Below, one piece after another: positions 1 through 9,300 of a DNA stretch of 64,000 nucleotides. A program made the translations under genes and the position numbers. The stretch is from assembly GCF_008065135.1 (NCBI RefSeq), contig NZ_CP042914.1:2542001-2606000 (forward strand), read 5' to 3'. The notes under the pieces were generated by a model. It did no database searches. It worked only from the letters and a program-made list of their open reading frames with translations, and had not been told where the DNA came from. The DNA comes from Roseimaritima ulvae (GTDB taxonomy: Bacteria; Planctomycetota; Planctomycetia; Pirellulales; Pirellulaceae). The first letter of the stretch is position 1. Each line of letters starts with the position of its first letter.

Positions 1-1218
1 GAATGGCTGCAGATGAACGGCATCACTAGAGATGTGAAGCAGTTCGGTTCCATCGGCATAGTGGATACTTGTGTCGCTGGCCGTCGGAAGGCTGATTCCC
101 AGACCGCCGCTGACGGCCAAGCGGCCATCATCCACCAGCAGTCCCTTGAGGTATAAACTGAAGTTCCCGAAGCGAGTCGTGGCTCCGTTGGTAATCGCAT
201 TTCCATCGACTGCATAGGCGGTGGCGGCATCGGTCGCAAATGGTGCTCGAAGTTCCAGCGAGAACAGCCCCTCCATGAAGGCGCGTTCGAATCCCGCGAC
301 GAAGCGATTGAGACTCGGCGCCCCAGCTGCGTAGGTGGTGTTGTGGACGTTGCCGTAGCGAAAGAACACGCGGTCCTGCGGAAGCACGACGCCGTTGTCG
401 GCTATCTTCGTGCGACCGACGCCCCCGCTGCTTACGTCGGCTAGCGATGTATTGAGCCGAATGATGTAGTCGTAGAAGTAGAACGCATCCAAGTCTTCGC
501 CGCCGTTAAGCGTGTCGACGCCGCCTTGGATCAACGCGCCAGAGGAACCTGTATTCAAAACCGTCGTTCCAGCAACCCCATTGCGTGTTTGAAACACGCC
601 ATCGACGGTTGCGTCGTATGAGCCTGGTGGTGGTGTCAGTAGAATAATGTCGTAGCCCATGCCGGTTCCGGCTAGCTGGGCCTGAATGTCCGTGATCGTC
701 GCCGACGTCGTCAGCGTGGCATTGTCGACGACCGCCCCCTGCAGGTTGAAAGCTGGAATGGGACTGCCGGCGCGAAACAGGGCTTGAAGTTCTTGGACGG
801 AACCAACACTACTGCTGAAGATCCCCACCGGACCAGGTTCTGTAATAGTCAGCGTATTGCCGCCTCCCGGCAGAACGGCGGGGGCATCAAGATCATCGGC
901 GACGACAATCAACCGATCCAGCGTTGCATCGCCCCGGAAACCGGCGGAATTGCCACCATAGAATCCACCGAGCATGGCGGGGGTACGCCGACGGGAATCG
1001 CAGAGCACCGAACGATCAAAATTGAGGAAGTCCTCCAGGCTGCATTCAGTGGTGCACGCGTCACAGCCCATTTGATCGCAGGCAGAAGCTTCGTCGCAAT
1101 CCGCTGCCCCATGGAGGCCGCAATCCGGTGGGCAGTCATCGCAAACCTGGGCACTGGCAGCCGTTGCCACGGTCAGCAGGAAAACAAATGCGGCGATGCA
1201 TCGGGGCGTGCGGGGCAT
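1..1218 (-). CDS. Secreted Cys-rich protein of unknown function (3' end beyond window)
   Basis: The reading frame is open from the ATG at 1216-1218 (complement) to the window edge, 406 codons, so the C-terminus is missing. AGAGG lies about 11 bases upstream of the start. Residues 1-24 form a signal peptide ending Ala-Ser-Ala-Gln. A short Cys-rich stretch follows, with nine cysteines between residues 26 and 73 in spacings such as CxxC and CxxxC. The rest is Gly/Thr/Asn-rich with no further cysteine. The last visible part (about residues 355-395) alternates polar and hydrophobic residues and contains GGLGISLPTA, a pattern often seen in outer-membrane beta-barrel strands. I do not recognise the family. 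A beta-barrel or surface protein with a disulfide-rich N-terminal plug is an inference. It lies downstream of the dockerin haloperoxidase gene on the same strand. Confidence 0.72.
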   Translation of the reverse strand, partial: MPRTPRCIAAFVFLLTVATAASAQVCDDCPPDCGLHGAADCDEASACDQMGCDACTTECSLEDFLNFDRSVLCDSRRRTPAMLGGFYGGNSAGFRGDATLDRLIVVADDLDAPAVLPGGGNTLTITEPGPVGIFSSSVGSVQELQALFRAGSPIPAFNLQGAVVDNATLTTSATITDIQAQLAGTGMGYDIILLTPPPGSYDATVDGVFQTRNGVAGTTVLNTGSSGALIQGGVDTLNGGEDLDAFYFYDYIIRLNTSLADVSSGGVGRTKIADNGVVLPQDRVFFRYGNVHNTTYAAGAPSLNRFVAGFERAFMEGLFSLELRAPFATDAATAYAVDGNAITNGATTRFGNFSLYLKGLLVDDGRLAVSGGLGISLPTASDTSIHYADGTELLHISSDAVHLQPF

Positions 1219-1366
1219 GCTGAGATACCTCTGGGTGGGAGTGTTGAGTTTCTGGAACTCTCCTCGTCAGCGGACCACCTCCCACCGTAACGCATGTAGC
1301 GATCATAGGGCTGATGCCAATTAGTTCGGCCGAGCAACCCCTACAATCGATACAAACTAACAATCC

Positions 1367-3184
1367 TCAGCTAGCCTTTGGCTGGAGCAAGCGAGTGGCA
1401 ACCCATTGCCCGACGCCGCGGCCGGATTCCAGCCCCGCCGTATTGTCAAAGTCAAAATGAATCCCGCCATAGATACGGCTGATACCGGCTTCTTCGGCGG
1501 CGTGCCAAAAGCTGGTGAAGTGGCGGGTCACGATGCGATCTTCGGCCAGCGGTTTTTGGGCCGCCGATGGACGTCGATCGATTTCGCTTGAGAAAGCAAA
1601 GTTGTCACCGAACAGCCCCGTTAACACTTCCGCTGCAGCGCCGCTAAAGGTGCTGTGCCCAGACGTATAGGTAGGAAACGGAGGCGTGGCAACCAGCGGG
1701 AGCCAGTTCTCCACCGTGACCGTGGACGCGTTACCATCGGTTTCGGCGTAGCGAATCGCGTCGATCGGACGCCAGAAGTCGTAGCCGTATTTGGCGTCCC
1801 AAGAAGCGATCCCAGCGTCGGCCAAGGCATAGTTCACTAAAGCAAAGGTACGAGCCGATTCGAGGAGCCCGAGTTGCTGCGCCGAGATCGTCTCACTGGC
1901 AATTTGATTCCAGTGTCCAGGTGGTGTGTAAGTGCCGCCGCCGTCGGCCCAAAAAATAGCGATTTCCGTTTGATCCGCCGTGCGTTCGGTACTGCTGTAA
2001 CCTCCGATCCGCATGACTTCGTCGACCGAGTCGGCGTATTGCTGCGAATCGAGCGAAGGCGGGGCAGCGGGACGAAATTGGTTGGCGGATTCGAGTGCAA
2101 AGGGCGTCACGTCCGCCCAGGCGGGAAGTAGCGGCGGCAGGAAATCGGGCGCGGTGCGCTCCCAGTCGCCCGGAGCATCGCCAGCGGTATGACTGCCAGT
2201 TGTGTCCGCGCCATCTTCCCGGCGAGCTTCCAGAAAAGCGTTGCCAATGGAGCGCCCGAAATTCAGACTGCCTGTCAAATCCGCATCCCCGAACCCACGC
2301 AGCGATTCGTGCAGCGATGCGTCCCACACCGCCAATTCATCGCTTTCGGAATAGAGCGTCGAAGCAACTTGATGAGCCGCTGCGGCGGCGGCCGCTACAG
2401 GCACAGCGTCGCTGGGCGGCGATTGGGAAGGCAAGTACGAATGGTAATCGCCAGCGAAACTATTGAGCGTATCGAACATCGCTCCATGGATCATCGCCAG
2501 GTTACGCGCCACCTGAGGCGGTGCGCTGGTCACGATACGGCCCTGATAGGGATCATCCGAAGTCGTCGACCATTCGCGAACCACGTTCAAAGCGGCGGCG
2601 TTCCAGTCCTGCAGAATATCTCCGCGGACCATCGATAGCCGCCGAATCCGTTCATAGCCCAGTGCGTTGCGAACGGAAACTTCAATTTCGTTGCGGCCAA
2701 GTTCCAAGGGCACGTCGACCGAAAACCGCCCCAGTGCATCCGCTTGCGTGGAATATTGTTCGATCGAGCCGCCTGCCGAAACCTGCAACGAGACCACTGA
2801 CAACGGGCCTGTCTGGCCAGAGACGCCCCCGGAATCTCCAACGATGACTGCGTTGCCATTGGGATCCGACTCCACCGCCACGCCAGCCGTCAGCAGCGGC
2901 GAAGGTGTGCGGCGATTCAACAGGTTGATCACCAATAAAGCGTCAAGCGGCATCACCCAGCCATCACCGTCCGTATCGAAATACGGTTCGGTGGACCCCA
3001 CCTCGCGATCTGGAAGCGCTTCCGGGCCAAACCGATTGAGTCGATTGATGACGAACAACACATCGATCGGCTCGACGATGCCAGAGTCGTCAACATCGCA
3101 AGCAAGCAATGGCGGCTGCCAAGAGGAATCCATCAGGAGACGCGGTTCAAGGTGTTCAATGGTTATCGGAATCTTCAAGACCAT
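1367..3184 (-). CDS. Dockerin-type vanadium-dependent haloperoxidase / PAP2 protein
   Basis: 605 residues. The N-terminus carries the planctomycete export/anchor motif LEPRLLM (residues 12-18). Two dockerin-like calcium repeats follow (DVDDSGIVEPIDVLFVINRL and DTDGDGWVMPLDALLVINLL, residues ~30-90), then a carboxypeptidase/Ig-like beta domain (~100-185). The C-terminal half is a vanadium haloperoxidase / PAP2 fold with the expected phosphate/vanadate-pocket motifs: Arg472-Pro473 (FWRPIDAIRY), TSGHS at 507-511 in place of PSGH, and SRIYGGIHF with Ser569, Arg570 and His576. Family members oxidise halides with peroxide or act as acid phosphatases, and sequence alone does not separate these. A dockerin on such an enzyme suggests a calcium-dependent extracellular assembly, but no cohesin is seen in the window. 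The start ATG is preceded by TAGGTAAGCG. It shares its N-terminal architecture with the RHS giant next to it. Confidence 0.85.
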   Translation of the reverse strand: MVLKIPITIEHLEPRLLMDSSWQPPLLACDVDDSGIVEPIDVLFVINRLNRFGPEALPDREVGSTEPYFDTDGDGWVMPLDALLVINLLNRRTPSPLLTAGVAVESDPNGNAVIVGDSGGVSGQTGPLSVVSLQVSAGGSIEQYSTQADALGRFSVDVPLELGRNEIEVSVRNALGYERIRRLSMVRGDILQDWNAAALNVVREWSTTSDDPYQGRIVTSAPPQVARNLAMIHGAMFDTLNSFAGDYHSYLPSQSPPSDAVPVAAAAAAAHQVASTLYSESDELAVWDASLHESLRGFGDADLTGSLNFGRSIGNAFLEARREDGADTTGSHTAGDAPGDWERTAPDFLPPLLPAWADVTPFALESANQFRPAAPPSLDSQQYADSVDEVMRIGGYSSTERTADQTEIAIFWADGGGTYTPPGHWNQIASETISAQQLGLLESARTFALVNYALADAGIASWDAKYGYDFWRPIDAIRYAETDGNASTVTVENWLPLVATPPFPTYTSGHSTFSGAAAEVLTGLFGDNFAFSSEIDRRPSAAQKPLAEDRIVTRHFTSFWHAAEEAGISRIYGGIHFDFDNTAGLESGRGVGQWVATRLLQPKAS

Positions 3185-3302
3185 CGCTTACCTACTACGG
3201 GGCAAATTGACGAGCACAGGGACGACGCTCGCAAAGTCTTCGTGTCAAATGCAATTGAAAATCGAGTTATGGAAACAATGAGTTAATCTGCGTATTTTGC
3301 TA

Positions 3303-6300
3303 TCAGTAAATATTTGTCGGTGGCGTGGATGAATAGCAAGGACCTCCGAAAGCATCGTCAATAAAGTGGGGGATGACGTCAATGAAGAAATGACCTGCGA
3401 TGCCTCCCAAGTTGTAAGATCCGTCATCATTGTACGGTTGACTGTAATCAAAGGTTCCTTGATACGGGCCGCTGTTGAGAAGGTTCCCGTTTTTGTCATA
3501 TGTGCATTGTGAGCCCGCGTGTTCGCCCGTCCCACGGTACGTGTCGAATCCTCCATGAAGGGATGGCTTTCCTTCGTAGTTCCATTGATTTCCACTCGAG
3601 TCAATATGGCGTTCACCGTCCTGTGTGCAACTTCCAACCGGTTGTTCACTGGGGCAGCGATTGTTCTGGTTTCGATCGCAATGCCAAGATGGATCTTGGT
3701 ATACAGGATCAGACGGTCCTGGGGCGTTCGCCGTACTTGGCCACAGAAGCACTACGCCGCCAATGATAATGGGTATAAGTGGAATATGCCCAGAAGGATC
3801 GGTGTAGGTAATTGGCAGGTTCATCGCGTACATGTAGTTGTTAGTCCACGCGAACGGAACATCGTAAGAATCTTCAGACACGAAGCGTCCGATGCTGGAA
3901 TCGTAAGTTCTCGATCTGAAATACGTGAGGTCGATCTCGGGATCGTATTCTCTGCCAGTGAAGCCGTATCTTGATGAAATTCCGGCGTCGGATTGACTGA
4001 CCCGGGAACCAAATTCCGTGAAAATTAAATGATTCAAAACAGCCCCGCTTTGCTGAGAAGCAACGTCTCTTATTGTTCCCAAGTGGTCCGCCAGAAGCCA
4101 AGTAGCCGGTTCCGAGGTAGATTCCTGAGCGATGACTCTGTCGATGGCGTTTCCGTGCAAGTACCTGACGGTATTAGACGATTGCTCTGGATCGGTGAAA
4201 TCCAGCAGCACATTCTGTCTGTCGTAGACGAAAACGACATTGTTCGTCGTAGTTCCCCTGTTAACCACCTTCTGTATTCTGCGATTACCACTATCGAAAA
4301 TGAAATGTACGGACTGCGATGCTATTCCAGCTTCAGTATAGTCATCAACCGCCACCAACCTGTTCCTATGGTCCCATTCAAATTCGCGATAATCTCCCGT
4401 CGCGATTTCCGTCCGGCGGGTCATGTTGCCTTCGTTGTCGTACTCGTAGTTGTATGTGCCGTCGGAAAGCAAGCGGTTGGCGGGGCCGGTTTCGTAGCCG
4501 CTGCCATGTAAGCTGGATTCAACTCGGTTGCCGTTGGCATCGTACTGATAAAACTCGTCGGCGAAGGCTGCATCGACATTTTCCGCCGAGATCAGTTGGT
4601 CGCGGTCGTCGTATTCGTAGTTGGTGACTCCGTCGACGTCGGTGATTCGTGTGATCCGGCTGGCGACGTCGTATTCGTAGTCGTAAAACGCGACGCTGCT
4701 GCCACCACTGTTCTGGTGATCAATACGCGTTAAACGGTTCTGTTCGTCGTAACTGTAGTCGGTACCGATCACGAGTTGGCTTCCGGCCAGGTCGCGATAG
4801 CGGTCGATGGCCGAGTACTGGCCCAGCGCGTTGTAGGTGAAGTCAACGCGTTTGTCGCTGACCTCGTTGCCTGACTGGCCGAGTACGATCAGTCGGTCCA
4901 GGGCATCGTACAAATAGGTCGTGGTGGCTCCCGCCGCTCCGTCGATTGTATCGGCGACGGTCAACACATTGCTGTTGTCGTCGTAGCCGTACGCAAGGAT
5001 GACGTTTGGCGCATCCGGCGTGCCCGCATTGTCGACGGTTTTGACGCGATTGCGTGCATCATAGGTGTATGCGAGCGCGCTGAATGCATCGGCTACCGAT
5101 AGCAGGTTGCCCGCGGCATCGTAGCTGTAATCGATCGCGTTGACGATCTCTTCGTTTTCACCAACCCATTCTTCTTTGACCAGTCGGTTGATGTCGTCGT
5201 AGCTGTACTTGGTGACTCGACCGTTGCGGTCGGTCTTTTGGATCAGATTGTCAGCAGCATCGTAGGCGTACAGGATCGAGTTCCCCAGCGGATCGACTTC
5301 TTCGATCAATCGACTGCGAGCGTCGTATCGGAACCTCGTGATGTTGCCGACCGGATCGGTGACCACCGATAGGTTGTTGTCCGCGTCGTAGCCGAACTTG
5401 GTCACGCCGCCATCGGGGTCGATCATCTCAATGCGGCGATTGCGTCCATCGTAAGCGTACGAGGTGGTGTTGCCATTCGGATCGGTCAGTGATTCCAGGT
5501 TACCGACCGGATCGTAGGTGTACGTGGTGACGGGCGCTGGCAAGGGTCCGTCACCGTCCGGATCGGGGCCGATCGATTCGATCAAGCGGTTCAGGTCATC
5601 AAAAACGCTGCTGGAGACTTGACCGTTGGCGTCGATGCTGGACTGGACATTCCCAGCCGCGTCGTAGACAAACGTGGTGATCGGGGATGTCAGCGGACCG
5701 GTGCCATCGGGATCCGCTTCGATGGTTTTTGTCAAACGATTGAGGGCGTCGTACTCAAACTCGGTGCGATTGCCATTGCCATCGATTGTTGCCGTTTGGT
5801 TCCCGGCTTCATCGTACTCATACGCCATTGTGGCCTCGTCCGGCGTACCGAGGGCATAGGTAACGCTCGACAATCGTCCGAATGAGTCATAGTCATAATC
5901 TGTAACGCGACCGAGCGGATCGGTCACGGTGTCGATCAAGCCGTAGGTGGTATAGGTGAACTGCGTGACCAGATCGTCGGTTTCGCCGTTCTCAGGCGTG
6001 TCGAGCTCGCCGACAACGCGGCGGTTGGAGATGATATTCCCCGTACTGGGATCCAGATCGGTCAGCGTCTCCCGCCCAAGTTCATCCACTGTTCGAGTGA
6101 GCTGATTGAACTGCTGGTCATATTCAAATTGCCGAGAAGCGCGTTGCACTTCCCCACCACGAACCTCAAAGCGATAGCGTCCCGGAATCGATGACGTACG
6201 ACTCTGGTTGACTAGGCCCGTGACCAAGTTGTCATCCAAGAATCCGCCATCCACATCCGAGCCTTCTAATTCGAAGAACACGTCCACACCGTTAGAGTAG

Positions 6301-9300
6301 CCAGCCCGGGCGCTCGACCCACCTAAACCATTCGTTCCTCCACTCGCGTCTCCTGTTTCCCAATTAATCGTCCCATAGTTCATCTCAAAGTCGAACGCAC
6401 CCGGTTCGACATCCGAGCGATCGACTAAGACCAGCTGAAAGCTATTGGTCTTATCTATTCCCGAACTGTAGTACCCTACATTCGTCCAATTGACGGCGAA
6501 TGCTGGGCGACCGAGCAAGGTGCCGGTTCCATGACTTACTTCCCCCGTTCCCCTTGTATCAATATCTGCAAAGAAGGGAGCAATGATGATCCGCTGTGAA
6601 CTCAGGAGCGAGAAGGGCGTGTACGTTGAGAGTGAAGTATCGAAGGTGATGTTTCCATTGTTGTTGACATACACGGTCCGATCGCTGTTACCGAAGAAAT
6701 TTAGATCAAACCCAACATCCACGACCCCTGAAGAGCCGTCGTCATTGGGAGCAAGCGTCGACAGGTCAAAGCCCTCTGTTGGTCTTATGGCGGTTTGGTT
6801 GCCAAGGTCGTAAGGGAGGCTGATGACGGGCGCTCCACTTCCGACCAGGATGTCCTCGACGATCGCCGTGGTGTTTCCTCGGCTGTCGTTGGTCAGGTCC
6901 GTCGTATATCCACGCGCGTCGTTGCTTTTGGAAACCAGGTTGTCAGAATTTCGCGTCACCGTGCCCAAGGAACCTGCCGAATCGACACCGCCAACAAATT
7001 GCCCCTGTTTATCAAGTATGCGCTGGACGACGTTTCCGTTGCTATCAACAAATTGTGATCGGATCTGCAGAATCTCCGATACCGACGGTGGATTGAACGG
7101 GTCGGTCGTCTGCTCAACCGGGCGGAGTACCTGGGTTTGCACCGGGTCATACATCAGCTCGCTGCCATCGGCACGCAGCGACTTCGTGGCCCGTCCGGCG
7201 TAGTCGTAGAAAACGCGTTCGGTGAACCCGCGTTTGTCCGTTTCGGAGACGATGCGATGGCCTCCGTCGTAGGACCATTGTTTTGACGAATTGTCTGGAT
7301 CGGTGACCTTGATCAGATTTCCGTTGCCGTCGTATTCCAGCAGCGTTGTGCGGTCAGCCGGGTCGGTGATCGAGGTGATCCGCCCGTCGGTGGCGGTAAA
7401 GACCGTCGACAAACCGGTGGGATCCAAAACTTGCGAGATGATTCCGTCGGTGTAGCTGTAGCTCCAGATGTTACCGTTGCGATCGGTCTTCGATGCGATT
7501 TGATGGTCTGCGTTGAACGTGTAGACCGTCTGGTCGGGCATCGTCTGAATAAACGTGCCATCGGCTTGTTTGACCAAGTCCGTGAAATTTCCTGGAGGTG
7601 CGACGTGAGCTTCTCCCGCAGTTTCGGGGGCGCCGAAGTACAGTTCCGAGCCACCGCCATCGATCCACAACACCGAACCGTCTGCGTTTTCAACCAATTC
7701 GATCAAGCCATAAAGTCCCCAGCCAGCGCCGAAGGGGCTCTCAATCGTGTTGACGACGCTCAGCTCTTTGGTCTGCGTTGTGAGCGTACCGGCGAAGTCT
7801 TGGCCATCAAATTGCAGCGGTCCCGAGGTGAGTTCATAGGTGTACCGTCCGGAGTCCATTTCCGTAAAGTCCGCTTGCAGCGCGACCCGCCCGGTCCCCG
7901 TGACGTCCAGATCCCAGAAGTGTTCACCGCCTTGCAGGCCGCCGTACTCATCGCCCTCATACCCAGGCATCTGGAACTCAAAATCGTCCTTGCTGAACGA
8001 GAGCGAAGCGACCAGACGCTGATTGTCTCGGGGAACAAGGTTTGAATATTTCACATGCAAGATAGGACGAGGGTCAGCGCGTTGCGAATCGTAGTGCAGC
8101 GCAAAGCCCTGCGACTGCCCCATGGACTGGTAGGACACGAACGCGTGATCGTCCAGCACGGCACCCGAATGCGACTCCACCTCGAAGTTGCCATCGCTCG
8201 CCTTGCACTCGTCGCAATCATTGTCCTCGTCGCCGTCGTCATCGGGTTCCGGTTCGGGATCGGGAGGGGTTGGGAAATGCCAACTGCTGTTGCGGATACC
8301 GCCCGAGATGGTTTCGATGATCGAGCCGCCTGGGGCGCTTGCATCGGCGACGACTTGCATATCACCAACATCATCGAACTCGCCGGTGACCGGATTAATG
8401 GACCACAAATCGAGTACCGTTCCGATGTCGTAGCCAGCCGTGTTGGGGAAGGTCAGCGGTGCGGGGGTCGTAAAGACCATCTCTCCTGGCTGGATCGTCA
8501 ACACCAGGTCGGGGCGGAGATTGTCCGGCAGGGCCGCCGGTGTCAGATCTGCCGGCACTTCCGTGATGCTCATTACCCCATCGAACAGTGTGGATTGCTG
8601 ATTCATCAACGTGCCCGCTTGCACCATCACGCTGGCGCCCGGGATTGCCGCGGTCGTCACCATCGTGTCCTGTACCGGATTGATGGGAACACCGTTGGCC
8701 ACGTCCAGTTTGGGTAGATAAATCGGGCGGCGAATGACGTTGTTGATGCCCTCAAATACTTCGCGTTCGAGCACCAATGGAAGCCGTTCGGCGATATAGG
8801 GATACACGTCGGGTCCAGCGTAGGTCTCGCCGCGGATCTTAAGCGTGTCGGACACGAGTGGACCGTTCCCCAAGTCCAGCATGAATCGCCCTTGAGCGTC
8901 GGTCAGCCCCTGAACGTTTCCAATTTCCACATCCATGCCCTCCAGCGGCGTGCCATCCACGTCGAGGACTTGACCACTGACGCGAGTGGTCGTTTCAGTG
9001 TCTTCAGTTACCGTCAGATCGACCGTCCGACGAGACTCGAGAACTCCATCGGTAGCGACCAGGTCAAACGAATAATGCCCCACATCATCCGGTCCGGGAA
9101 GAAACTCAAGGATGCCGTTGAGCGTCCCCGGAGGCAAGTCGCCTGAAACGTCCAACGTATAGGTGACCCGATCCCCATTGGGGTCCTGCTTCGGCAAGTC
9201 GATCGTCACGACACCGCCGGCGACGACCGAAATCGGCGCGATTTCCGGAAGGATGGGAGCCTGATTCGGTCCCGCCGCCAAAACGGTCCCGATCGGCGAG

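Noticed and set aside
3245-3649. Small ORF overlapping the RHS tip, considered as an immunity gene
   Set aside because: It lies inside the RHS coding region in another frame, has no ribosome binding site, and its composition is not like a structured protein.
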